From ZC4RG30 sp039929265 (lineage in GTDB: Bacteria > Pseudomonadota > Gammaproteobacteria > Steroidobacterales > Steroidobacteraceae): a DNA stretch of 22,502 bases. Below the pieces are notes generated by a model, which did not search any database, had not been told where the DNA came from, and worked only from the letters and a program-made list of their open reading frames with translations. The translations under genes were made by a program, and so were the position numbers. This document shows, in pieces, positions 6,783 through 15,200 of the stretch; the first letter of the stretch is position 1, and each line of letters starts with the position of its first letter. The stretch is taken from contig JBDSRN010000146.1 in the NCBI GenBank assembly GCA_039929265.1, positions 1-22,502 of the forward strand, read 5' to 3'.

Positions 6783-7265
6783 ATGCCCTCCTTCGACGTC
6801 GTATCCGAACTCAACGAGCACGAGCTGACCAACGCGGTCGATCAGGCGAATCGCGAACTGCAGCAACGCTTCGATTTCAAGGACAGTGGCGCGACGTACG
6901 AGCTCGACGAGTTCGTCGTTAAAATGCGAGCGCCCGCGGAGTTTCAACTCAAGCAGATGCTCGATGTCCTGAAGATGCGCGTGGCCAAGCGCGGCATTGA
7001 CGCTTCCTGCCTGGATCCCCAGGATCCAGTCACGAATCTTGCCGAAGCGCGGCAGGAAGTCGTGCTCAGGCACGGCATCGATCAGGAGCTGGGCAAGAAG
7101 ATCCAGCGCCTGGTGAAGGACAGCAAGCTGAAGGTGCAGGCCGGCATCCAGGGTGACAAGGTGCGTATCACTGGCAAAAAGCGTGACGATCTCCAGGAGG
7201 CTATCGCGCTGCTGCGCGCGAGCTCACTCGACCTGCCGCTTCAGTTCGAGAACTTCAGGGACTGA
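6783..7265 (+). CDS. yajQ: YajQ family nucleotide (cyclic-di-GMP)-binding protein
   Basis: A 160-aa protein of the DUF520/YajQ family, normal full length. Hallmarks are MPSFDVVSELN at the N-terminus, the REL-QQRFDFK region at about 24-33, the KKIQRLVKDSKLKVQ helix-strand at about 105-119, the DKVRITGKKRDDLQ segment and the C-terminal LPLQFENFRD. Members have been reported to bind c-di-GMP or nucleotides and to modulate transcription factors or translation; the ligand here is not visible from sequence. It begins 4 nt after the thioredoxin lipoprotein stop and ends the five-gene run. Its last 11 bases overlap the end of the convergent BtuF-like gene. Confidence 0.96.
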   Translation: MPSFDVVSELNEHELTNAVDQANRELQQRFDFKDSGATYELDEFVVKMRAPAEFQLKQMLDVLKMRVAKRGIDASCLDPQDPVTNLAEARQEVVLRHGIDQELGKKIQRLVKDSKLKVQAGIQGDKVRITGKKRDDLQEAIALLRASSLDLPLQFENFRD

Positions 7266-8151
7266 CGCCGCGCAAACGCGCACGCGCCGCATCGAGCAGG
7301 CGGCACAGTTTCTCCGTCGCGATGATGGCCCCCGGGCCGACGCGCGTCAGTGAAGTATCTTCGAACGCGATGAGATTGTTGCTGCGCGTGGCACGCAACG
7401 TGGCATAAGCGCGCCATTGCTCGAGCCACTGCACCGCTTGCCCCGCCTGCGCTGCCGCCACCACGACATCGGGCGCACGCGCCAGCACCGCTTCGGTGCT
7501 CACCACAGGCCCCGGCACCGACAGATCGGCGAAGACATTGTGTGCGCCGCAGAGCGCGAGCGCCTCCGACAATGGCTGCTGACCGCCCACGGTGTACAAC
7601 GGATGATCCCAGACTTGCAGGAATACCTGCAGCGGTGTCGCGCTCTGCGCGTTCTTGCGCAGCGCCTGGATGCGCGCATCGAGCTGTGTTGCTGCGGCAT
7701 CCGCAACGGATTGCGTCGCAGCGATCGCACCCATTCGGCGCAATGATCCTGCGAGCTCCGAGAGTCGCTCCGCCTTGTGGCGATACAGCGTGAGGCCGAG
7801 ACGCTGCAGTCGCTCGATGCTCGCTGCCGAATTGCCGCTGCTCCAGACGACGACCACGTCGGGGCGCAGTGCGAGGATGCGCTCCATGTCGAATGCCTGC
7901 GCATCTCCGATGCGAGGAATCGCGCGCGCTGCCGCCGGTTCGTCCGCGAACTGTACTGTCGCGACGATGCGCGGCCCCGCACCTGCCGCGAACAACATCT
8001 CTGTGGCGCCGGGGGCGAGACTTACGATTCGCTGTGCGGGAGCACGTAGCGTGATGGCCCTGCCCTCGTCGTCGACGAGGCCGAGCGCGAATCCGGGCGC
8101 AGCGGCGAGCCATACCAGGCTGTGCAGCACGCAGATGATCAGCGGGCGCAT
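7255..8151 (-). CDS. btuF: Cobalamin ABC-transporter substrate-binding protein, BtuF-like
   Basis: A 298-aa periplasmic binding protein. It has a signal peptide (MRPLIICVLHSLVWLAAAPG, cleavage after about FALG). Class III binding-protein motifs follow: RIVSLAPGATEMLFAAGAG, the IGDAQAFDMERILALRPDVVV segment, and a C-terminal IAFEDTSLTRVGPGAIIATEKLCRLL. These match the BtuF/FepB fold; BtuF (vitamin B12) is the best match, with haem or siderophore binding less likely. No permease or ATPase gene adjoins it, so it may work with BtuCD encoded elsewhere. ATG 8151 is supported by the signal peptide although no clear ribosome site precedes it. It lies back to back with a HupE/UreJ remnant, also a cobalt/nickel-related family. 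Confidence 0.88.
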   Translation of the reverse strand: MRPLIICVLHSLVWLAAAPGFALGLVDDEGRAITLRAPAQRIVSLAPGATEMLFAAGAGPRIVATVQFADEPAAARAIPRIGDAQAFDMERILALRPDVVVVWSSGNSAASIERLQRLGLTLYRHKAERLSELAGSLRRMGAIAATQSVADAAATQLDARIQALRKNAQSATPLQVFLQVWDHPLYTVGGQQPLSEALALCGAHNVFADLSVPGPVVSTEAVLARAPDVVVAAAQAGQAVQWLEQWRAYATLRATRSNNLIAFEDTSLTRVGPGAIIATEKLCRLLDAARARLRGVSP

Positions 8152-8286
8152 CGAATCGCATGATTCAGCCCACCAACCATTCGCACAGTGTCCAGACTCA
8201 CGGTGACTTCCGACATGGGCGACTCCGTGCTTGCGATGCGATATGGCGGGCCGTAGTGTAAGCGCATTGCACACGGTGGAGGCGCG

Positions 8287-8473
8287 ATGAAGCGGATGGC
8301 GCGATTGCTGGCGGGGATCGAGTTTGCTGATCAGTAGCTTTGCCTTCGCACACCCCAGTCATGAAGCCGTGCTGGGTATCCATGCATTGCACGCTGGTTT
8401 CGCGCATCCCTTGGCGGGGCTCGATTATCTGCTCGCCATGCTCGCCGTCGGTCTGTTGCTGGTCCTGTCTTGA
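8287..8473 (+). pseudogene. hupE: HupE/UreJ nickel/cobalt transporter remnant (frameshifted, truncated)
   Basis: A strong GGAGG 4 nt before ATG 8287 starts MKRMARLLAG, then the frame breaks to a stop at 8335-8337. The next reading frame continues the same protein: LLISSFAFAHPSHEAVLGIH, then ALHAGFAHPLAGLDYLLAML and AVGLLL. The HAGFAHPLxGLDxLLAMLAVG block is the HupE/UreJ family signature, including metal-binding His residues. One extra base near 8316-8323 explains the shift. The protein then ends at TGA 8471 after about 65 residues where the family has about 190, and no more homology follows, so the rest was deleted. The stop overlaps the TTG start of the nitroreductase as TTGA. A sequencing error could explain the frameshift but not the truncation. 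Confidence 0.82.
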
Positions 8474-9084
8474 CGCCGATCGAGAGCCTGCTCACGCGCA
8501 GTTCGCTGGCCGGCGCGTTCCTCGGCCTGCCCGCCCCGAGCGCCGAGCAAGTTCGCGATATCCTCGGTGCCGCGCAGCGTGCATCGGATCACGGCAAGCT
8601 CCGGCCCTGGCGGTTCTTCGTGTTGAAGCCCGAGCACTACGGCGCATTCTTCGATCGTCTCGCGCAAGCCGCCGCCCGCGCGCAAGGCGATCCAGCGCGG
8701 GCGGTGGCGCAGCGTGAGAAGTACACGATGCACGAGCGCGCGCCATTGATCGTCGTCGCCGCTGCAAAGCTGCAGCGCGGCCACAAGATCCACGAGACGG
8801 AGCAGATGCTGGCGGCCGGCGGTGCGACGCAGCTTGTGCTGAATGCCACGCATGCGCTCGGCTTCGCGGCGTATCTGTCCTCGGGCAAGGGCGTGTTTGA
8901 TTCTTCGTTAAAAGCGGATTTCGGGCTCACGGCGGACGATCACCTGATCGGCTTCATCTGCATTGGCACTCCGAACGTGCTGAACCGCGGGCTGGACAAG
9001 CTGCCCGAACAAATCAAGGAGGGGCTGGCGCTGACGACCACGCAGTGGCGGGGCCCTGGCGACACCGTACCACTTGATGACTAG
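8470..9084 (+). CDS. YdjA-like nitroreductase family flavoprotein
   Basis: A 204-aa FMN-dependent NAD(P)H oxidoreductase fold protein. The start IESLLTRSSLAGAFLGLPAPS aligns with YdjA-type proteins, followed by ILGAAQRASDHGKLRPWRFFV (the FMN-binding helix and strand), HKIHETEQMLAAGGATQLVLNA, and a C-terminal DHLIGFICIGTP strand. These proteins reduce nitroaromatics or quinones in vitro; the natural substrate is unknown. I considered BluB, the related B12-pathway enzyme, because of the cobalamin neighbours, but its motifs are absent. The start is TTG at 8470 with no ribosome site; TTGA overlaps the HupE remnant stop, so translation may depend on that remnant. The gene ends 28 nt before tetR. 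Confidence 0.87.
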   Translation: MTPIESLLTRSSLAGAFLGLPAPSAEQVRDILGAAQRASDHGKLRPWRFFVLKPEHYGAFFDRLAQAAARAQGDPARAVAQREKYTMHERAPLIVVAAAKLQRGHKIHETEQMLAAGGATQLVLNATHALGFAAYLSSGKGVFDSSLKADFGLTADDHLIGFICIGTPNVLNRGLDKLPEQIKEGLALTTTQWRGPGDTVPLDD

Positions 9085-9100
9085 GCAGACGCATATTAAT

Positions 9101-9113
9101 TGACGTTGTGTCA
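9101..9113 (+). promoter_or_regulatory. Candidate TetR operator ahead of tetR
   Basis: TGAC (9101-9104), a 5-nt spacer, then GTCA (9110-9113) form a short inverted repeat in the 28-nt gap before tetR, next to an AT-rich stretch (CATATTAAT) that could hold a -10. A related pair, TGAC-N9-GTCA, occurs at 9807-9823 before the channel gene. Position suits autorepression, but four-base arms are short and could be chance. Confidence 0.35.
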
Positions 9114-9790
9114 TGGGTGAGCGCAGACTGATGCCCATGAACTACAACGCCGAACGTCGGCTCGAAGAGAAGCAGCGCCGTCGCGGGGAAATCCTCGACG
9201 CCGCCACGGAAGTCGCCAGTCGCAACGGCATCGACACCACCACGATGGACCAGGTCGCGCGCAAGGCGCGGCTGTCACGCGCGCTGCTGTACGTGTATTT
9301 CAAGGACAAGACCGATCTGCATTTCGGCCTGTGCGAACGCGCGATGGAGCAGCTCTACACGCGCTTTGCCGAGGCTGCCGGTCGGCATCGCAACGGGCTG
9401 GAGCGACTCGAGGCAATGGGTCGCGCGTACGTGGCTTTTTCGCAGGAATTTCCAGTGTACTTCGAGGTGCTGGCGCGCTTCGAGGCGCGTGATCCGGACG
9501 CGTTGCGCTCCGACGGCAACCTGCTCGCCTGCGTCGCAGCAGGCGACCGAGTACACCAGGTACTCACGGACGCGATCGAGGCCGGCATGGCGGACGGCTC
9601 CATTCGTGCCGACGTGGGCGACAGCAACACTGTCGCGGTGGCGCTTTGGGGTTTCCTGCACGGCGTGATCCAGCTGGTGGCGACCAAGAGTGCACTCATC
9701 GCCAACCGTGGGACCGACCCGCGCAAGCTGATGGAACAGGCCCTGAGCCTCGCCAGCATCGCGGTGGTCGGCAAGCGCCCGGATGCGTGA
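9113..9790 (+). CDS. TetR family transcriptional regulator of the efflux operon
   Basis: A 225-aa repressor. The N-terminal TetR DNA-binding domain includes ILDAATEVASRNGIDTTTMD, the helix-turn-helix VARKARLSRALLYVYFKDK and the following LHFGLCERAMEQL (about residues 27-82). The C-terminal domain is helical and would bind an unknown ligand, probably a pump substrate. ATG 9113 has no ribosome site and overlaps a candidate operator; in-frame ATGs at 9131 (GGTGAG upstream) and 9137 are credible alternatives, since both keep the whole HTH. Its stop shares GTGA with the channel gene start, so regulator and pump are made from one transcript, a typical autoregulated repressor arrangement. Confidence 0.92.
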   Translation: MGERRLMPMNYNAERRLEEKQRRRGEILDAATEVASRNGIDTTTMDQVARKARLSRALLYVYFKDKTDLHFGLCERAMEQLYTRFAEAAGRHRNGLERLEAMGRAYVAFSQEFPVYFEVLARFEARDPDALRSDGNLLACVAAGDRVHQVLTDAIEAGMADGSIRADVGDSNTVAVALWGFLHGVIQLVATKSALIANRGTDPRKLMEQALSLASIAVVGKRPDA

Positions 9791-11205
9791 TTTTTCGCCA
9801 TATGTTTGACACCCGTCCAGTCAGTGTACACATGGTGGCCATATTGTTGCTGTCTAGCGGCCGCATGAGCGTCGCTGCGGAGTCCCTGACCCAAGTGCTC
9901 GTGGACTACCAGCGTCTTGCGGTCGAATCCAATCTCGGGCTGCGCAGCGAAGCGCTGCAGGTCCAGAGCAGTGAGGCCGCGCTCAGGGCGGCGCGCGCGC
10001 GTTTCTTCCCGGAGCTCGCGCTGACTGCGCGCTACACGTGGGCCGATGGCGGCAGAGACATCGTGTTCCCCATCGACCAGATCATCAATCCCGCGTATCA
10101 GACCTTGAACGAACTGCTCGTCGCACAGGGCGGACCGCCGCGCTTCGCGCCGCTCGAGGATCAAAGCTTCGCCCTGCAGCGACCGCGCGAGCAGGACACG
10201 CGGGTGACATTGCGACAGCCACTGTATCAACCGGCGATCCCCGCCGGTGTCGCGGCGCGCCGCTCGCAACTGAGGTCGGCGGAGGAAAGTCGCGCAGCAT
10301 TCGCGCGCCGGCTGCGTCGCGACGTGACGATCGGCTACCTGCGGTACCTGCAGGCACAGCGCGCGGTCGGCATTGTGCAGGCCAGCCTTGAGCTGCTGGA
10401 GGAGAATCAACGCGTCAACGATTCGTTGTTCCGCAACGGCTCGGTCACGCAGGACCAGGTATTGCGCGCACGTGCCGAGTTGCTGACAGTTCAGCAGCAG
10501 CGCCGCGATGCGGACAACAGCACTGCGCAAGCACGCAGTTACCTCAACTTCCTGATGAATCGTCAGCTCGATACGCCGCTGGAGGACGCGGTCCACATCG
10601 ACACCTCCGACGCGCCCCAGCCCGCTGCGCTGGCGGACCTGCGAGCCGCCGCCCTCGATCGTCGGCCCGAACTTCGCCAACTCGCGGCGGTGAGCGACGC
10701 AGCCAATGCTCAGGTCCGCATCGCGAAGGCCGCGCTCAAGCCTTCGCTGTCTCTGGGAGTCGATGCGGGAACTCAGGGGACGCAATATCGCCTCGGACCC
10801 GGCTACAACTTCGTCGCCGCCTCGCTTGTGCTCAGCTGGAAATTCTTCGATGGCGGAGCGAATCGCGCGGCGCTCGCGCAGTCCCGCATCACCGCACGCC
10901 AGGCACAGTTGCAACGCGAAGTGAGCGCGTTGCAGGTACAGATGGAAGTCCAGCAGGCCGCGGATCAGCTTGCGGCGACATTCGATTCTCTCGCGACCGC
11001 ACAGGCGCGCGAGGAAGCGGCCACCGCGGCATTCCGCATCGCGAGTCGCAAGCGCGATGAAGGAGTGATCAACCAGGTCGAGTTCATCGATGCGCGCAGC
11101 ACGCTCACCGGTGCGCAACTCAACCTCAATATCACGCGCTTCGAGCTGCTGGCACGGCGCGCGGAACTCGACTACGCGGCCGGCGTTGCGGGAGATCAGC
11201 CGTGA
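9787..11205 (+). CDS. TolC-family outer membrane efflux channel
   Basis: A 472-aa outer-membrane factor of a tripartite pump. A signal peptide (core MVAILLLSSGRMSVAAES) is followed by two repeats of the TolC fold: long helices rich in Ala, Gln and Arg (for example SEAALRAARARFFPELALTA, then VGIVQASLELLEENQRVN), the second-repeat strand KPSLSLGVDAG, and the C-terminal INQVEFIDARSTLTGAQLNL. GTG 9787 was chosen because it overlaps the tetR stop as GTGA and no other start has a ribosome site; ATG 9802 and ATG 9832 are in frame and 9832 would give the shortest signal peptide. It overlaps the adaptor gene by 4 nt. Confidence 0.92.
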   Translation: MIFRHMFDTRPVSVHMVAILLLSSGRMSVAAESLTQVLVDYQRLAVESNLGLRSEALQVQSSEAALRAARARFFPELALTARYTWADGGRDIVFPIDQIINPAYQTLNELLVAQGGPPRFAPLEDQSFALQRPREQDTRVTLRQPLYQPAIPAGVAARRSQLRSAEESRAAFARRLRRDVTIGYLRYLQAQRAVGIVQASLELLEENQRVNDSLFRNGSVTQDQVLRARAELLTVQQQRRDADNSTAQARSYLNFLMNRQLDTPLEDAVHIDTSDAPQPAALADLRAAALDRRPELRQLAAVSDAANAQVRIAKAALKPSLSLGVDAGTQGTQYRLGPGYNFVAASLVLSWKFFDGGANRAALAQSRITARQAQLQREVSALQVQMEVQQAADQLAATFDSLATAQAREEAATAAFRIASRKRDEGVINQVEFIDARSTLTGAQLNLNITRFELLARRAELDYAAGVAGDQP

Positions 11206-12230
11206 AGATGCGTGTGATGTTCGTTGCCGGATTATTGGTCGTGAGTGCGTGTTCGAAACCGCCCGGCGCACCTGCGCAACGCGCTACCTTCGTGCGCGTG
11301 CAGGCCGCCAGCACCGGTCCTGCGACTGCGCCGATCTCTGCGACGGGCATCGTGCTGATCAAGGACGAGATGCGGTTGTCGTTCAAGGTGAGCGGGGTAG
11401 TCCGCAGCATCGATGTGGCAGCCGGGCAGAGCGTGCGCAAGGGCCAGAAGCTTGCGGCACTCGAGCAGACGGAAATCGATGCGCAGGTCGAACAGGCGAA
11501 TCAGATGGCGGAAAAGGCGAAGCGCGATCTCGCGCGCGGCGAGAATCTCTACAAGGACCAGGTAATCAGCCTGCAGCAACTCGAAGACCTGCGCACGCAG
11601 GGACGCATGGCGCAGGCGCAGCTCTCCAGCGCGCGCTTTAATCATCGCTACGCCAGCATCGTCGCACCGCGCGATGGCGTCGTGATGCGCAAGCTGGTCG
11701 AGGCACAGGAAGTCGTCCCTGCGGGCCAGCCGGTGCTCGTGATGGGCGGGCAGGATCGCGGCTATGTCGCGCGCACCACACTTTCCGATCGCGATGTTGT
11801 GCAGTTGAAGCTCGGTGACCGTGCGGAGATCCGCATGGACGCATTTCCAGAGCGAGCTTTCCCGGGCACGGTTGTGGAACTTGCGAGCGCTGCCAACGAA
11901 GGCAGCGGGCTGTTCCGCGTCGAGGTGGGTTTCGACTCGATGCAGGTGCCACTGGTCACCGGCCTGGTCGCGAAGCTGCGCCTGTATCCAGCGGCAGGCC
12001 GAACCGAGCAGCTGACCTACGTACCGATCGGAGCCGTGATCGAAGGCAATGCCGATGTCGCCAGCGTGTTCATTGCGGCTGACGGCCGCGCAAAGCGCCG
12101 CGAAGTGCGCATCGCGTTTATCGCTGCGGACGCGATAGCGCTCACGAGCGGCGTGCAGCCGGGTGAGTCCGTGATCACAAGCGGTGCGCCCTACCTCGAA
12201 GACAACGAAGCGGTCGAGATCCAGAAGTGA
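11202..12230 (+). CDS. RND efflux periplasmic adaptor (membrane fusion) lipoprotein
   Basis: A 342-aa HlyD/MFP-family adaptor linking the inner-membrane pump to the TolC channel. It is a lipoprotein: LLVVSAC with the lipidated Cys at residue 17. A lipoyl-like half domain follows (SFKVSGVVRSIDVAAGQSVRKGQ), a short helical hairpin at about 85-140, the second lipoyl half (YASIVAPRDGVVMRKLVEAQ), a beta-barrel domain, and a membrane-proximal domain ending LTSGVQPGESVITSGAPYL. The short hairpin suggests direct contact with a TolC-like channel, as in other RND adaptors. It starts at GTG 11202 inside the channel stop (GTGA) and ends in another GTGA with the pump gene. Confidence 0.95.
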   Translation: MKMRVMFVAGLLVVSACSKPPGAPAQRATFVRVQAASTGPATAPISATGIVLIKDEMRLSFKVSGVVRSIDVAAGQSVRKGQKLAALEQTEIDAQVEQANQMAEKAKRDLARGENLYKDQVISLQQLEDLRTQGRMAQAQLSSARFNHRYASIVAPRDGVVMRKLVEAQEVVPAGQPVLVMGGQDRGYVARTTLSDRDVVQLKLGDRAEIRMDAFPERAFPGTVVELASAANEGSGLFRVEVGFDSMQVPLVTGLVAKLRLYPAAGRTEQLTYVPIGAVIEGNADVASVFIAADGRAKRREVRIAFIAADAIALTSGVQPGESVITSGAPYLEDNEAVEIQK

Positions 12231-15200
12231 AGCTGCTGGAGTTCCCGATCCGGCGTTATCAGTTCACGCTGGTCGCGTTCCTGTGTCTCACAGCGCTCGG
12301 GTGGTTCGCGTTCGCCAGCATTCCGCGCGAGGAAGATCCGCACATCAAGTTTCCGGCCGTGTTCGTCACCGGCATCTATCCGGGCGCGGATCCGGTGGAT
12401 CTCGAGCGCCTGTTCGCGAAGCCGATCGAGGACAAGCTCGCCGAACTCGAGCACGTGAAGAAGATCGAGACCACCGTGACCGACGGCGTGGCGCTGATCG
12501 CGATCGAGTTCGAGGCATCCGAGGATGCCGACAAGAAGTTCGACGAAGTAACGCGCGAGGTCAACGCGTTGCGTGGCCAGCTGCCACCCGAGATCCAGAA
12601 GATCGAGCTGCGCAAGATCAGTCCCGCGCTGGTCAACATCCTGCAGCTCGCGCTGGTGTCAAAGGACGCGCCGTATCGCGAGTTACAGGACTACGCGCGC
12701 GATCTCAAGGACGCGCTCAAGACAGTGGACGGCATCCGCACCTCAGAGAGCTGGGCCTATCCGGAACGCGAGCTGCGCGTGCAGATCGACCTCAAGCGCA
12801 TGGCCGAGATGCGCATCACTCCGGGGAACGTAATCCAGGCGCTGCAGAGCGAGAACGCGAACATCCCGGCAGGCTTCATCGATCTGGGCACGCGCAGCTT
12901 CAGCCTTCAGGCCTCTGGCAGCTACGAGAACGTGGATCAGGTGCGCGACACCATCGTCGCCTCCTCAGGTGGAGGCGTCGTGCGCGTGCGCGACATCGCC
13001 ACGGTCGACTGGGCCAGCCGGCCGCTGAGCTATGTCGGGCGATACAACGGCGAGCGTGCCGTGTTCGTCACGGCCAACCAGAAGGACAACTACAACATCA
13101 TCGAAGTGCAGAAGCGCGTCGATGTCGAGCTCGACAAGTTCGCAAGCGCCTTGCCGAAGCGCATCGCGCTCGAGCGCGGCTTCTCGCAGAGTACCAATGT
13201 CGAGGCGCGCCTGAATCGCCTGTACATGGACTTCGGCATCGCGATCATGCTGGTGCTTGTCACGCTTCTGCCGCTGGGTCTGCGCGCGGCCGGCATCGTG
13301 ATGATGTCGATCCCGCTGTCGCTGGCAATCGGCCTCACCGTACTGTACTTCCTCGACTATTCACTCAACCAGATCACGATCGCAGGCTTCGTGCTGTCGC
13401 TCGGGCTGCTGGTGGATGATTCGATCGTGGTGGTGGAGAACATTGCGCGGCATCTGCGCACGGGCATTTCGCGCAACGAGGCGGCGCTCGCGGGAACGAA
13501 ACAGATCTTTGAAGCGATCGTCGGCTGTACCGCGACGCTGGTTTTCGCATTCCTGCCGCTGGCCGTGCTGCCCGGTTCGCCCGGCAAGTTCATCCGAGTG
13601 CTGCCCGTCACGATCATGGCGACGATCCTCGGTTCGTTGTTCGTCGCGCTGCTGTTCATTCCGTTTCTCGCGAGCAGGCTGCTCAAACCCGAGACTGACG
13701 CGCACGGCAACAAGGTGCTGCAGAAGGTGATGGCCGGCATCCACCGCTACTACAGGCCGGCGCTGCATTACTGCCTCGCGCGTCCGAAGCAGACCGTATT
13801 CGCGGCGCTGGGTGGCTCCCTTGCGCTGATCCTGCTGCTGTTCAGCGTGCTGGGCGGCAGCTTGTTCCCCAAGGCGGACACGCCGCAGTTTCTCGTTACC
13901 GTGAGCACACCGAACGGCAGCAGTCTTGCGGAGACAGATCGTGCGCTGCGCTTCGTTGAGTCGCGGCTGAAAACGCATGCCGAGGTGCGCAGCTATTTCG
14001 CCAACCTCGGCCACGGGAATCCGCAGATCTACTACAACCACATCGTGCGCAATGACTCCGCAAACTTCGCGGAGGTGTTCGTGCAACTCACCGGTTACAC
14101 CACACGCGAGACGCCACGGTTCCTCGATCGGCTGCGCGGCGAGCTCGAGCGCTATCCCGGCGCGAAGATCTACGTCACCGAGTTCGTGCAGGGTTCGCCG
14201 GTGTCTTCGCCGGTCGCAGTGCGCATCGTGGGTCGGGACCTGGAGGCGATCGCCGACCTCGCGGGCAAGGTCGAGAGCGTAGTGAAAGGCACACCGGGCA
14301 CGCGTGACGTCAGTAATCCGCTGCGGGTCGCGCGCACCAATCTGCGCCTGATGCCTGATTCGACCAAGGCGAGTCTGTTGGGCGTGCCGACGGTCGAGTT
14401 CGATCGCGCGGTACGCCTGTCCGTCTCTGGGATTCCCGCAGGGACGTTCAAGAACGATGACGGCGAGCAGTACAACATCGTAGTGCGCACCCCTGTGGGT
14501 GACCGCGCGGACTTCTCCGTGCTCGACGAGATCCGATTGCCCACAGTGACGGGCGCCACGCTGCCGCTGTCGCAGCTCGCGACGCTGCAGTTCGAAAAGG
14601 CCCCGAATCGCATCCAGCGCTTCAATCGCCAGCGTTCTGTGACGATCGACGCGCACGTGGTGAGCGGCTTCAACACCCGCGCCGTTACCGAGGCCGTCGT
14701 GAAGCGTCTCGACGCAATGAGTTGGCCGCGCGGCTACCACTTCGTGCTAGGTGGCGAGGCCGAAGCGAGCGCGGATGCATTCGGCGGGCTCGGGACCGCC
14801 GTGATCGTCGCGCTCTTCGGCATCTTCGCGATTTTGGTGCTGGAGTTCGGCAGCTATCGCTCGACGCTGATCGTGCTCACCGTCGTGCCACTGGGTGTGT
14901 TCGGCGGACTCATCGCATTGCTGCTGACGGGCAACGACGTTTCTTTTACCGCGAGCGTCGGCTTCGTCGCGCTCATCGGCATCGAGATCAAGAATTCGAT
15001 ATTGCTGGTGGATTTCACCAATCAGCTGCGCGAACAGGGGATTGGACTGGACGAGGCGATCGAGCAGGCGGGCGAGATCCGCTTCCTGCCGATCCTGCTG
15101 ACGTCGGCAACCGCGATCGGAGGGCTGCTGCCACTGGCGTTGCAGAACGCCGGACTGTATTCGCCGATGTCTTGGGTGATCATCGGCGGGCTGGTGAGCT

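Noticed and set aside
5294..6832. Long minus-strand open frame opposite the thioredoxin lipoprotein gene
   Set aside because: It covers a gene with clear CxxC and lipobox motifs on the other strand; the composition is typical of GC-rich antisense frames.
8141..8216. A 25-codon minus-strand reading frame starting MSEVTVSLDTVRMVGG that overlaps the btuF-like start
   Set aside because: It has no ribosome site, no recognisable motif and no support beyond being open; a leader peptide is conceivable but unsupported.
8231..8259. Promoter for the hupE remnant (TTGCGA, 17-nt spacer, TAGTGT)
   Set aside because: Spacing is right but both hexamers match poorly (4 and 3 of 6), which is expected by chance in such a region.
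8160..8280. Possible cobalamin riboswitch upstream of the btuF-like gene (minus strand GGAAGTCACCGTGAG and ACACTG)
   Set aside because: It resembles a few B12-box bases only. The conserved GCCACTG-type core and the supporting stems are not present on either strand.
8470..9084. BluB (dimethylbenzimidazole synthase) because of the B12/cobalt neighbours
   Set aside because: The sequence follows the YdjA-type pattern (ASDHGKLRPWRFFV) and lacks BluB features.
9355..11271. Long minus-strand open frame opposite tetR and the channel gene
   Set aside because: It is the antisense shadow of two well-supported genes in GC-rich DNA and lacks any family motif or ribosome site.
13361..14740. Long minus-strand open frame inside the pump gene
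   Set aside because: It lies entirely within a full-length RND transporter and is rich in Arg, His and Gln, as expected for an antisense frame.
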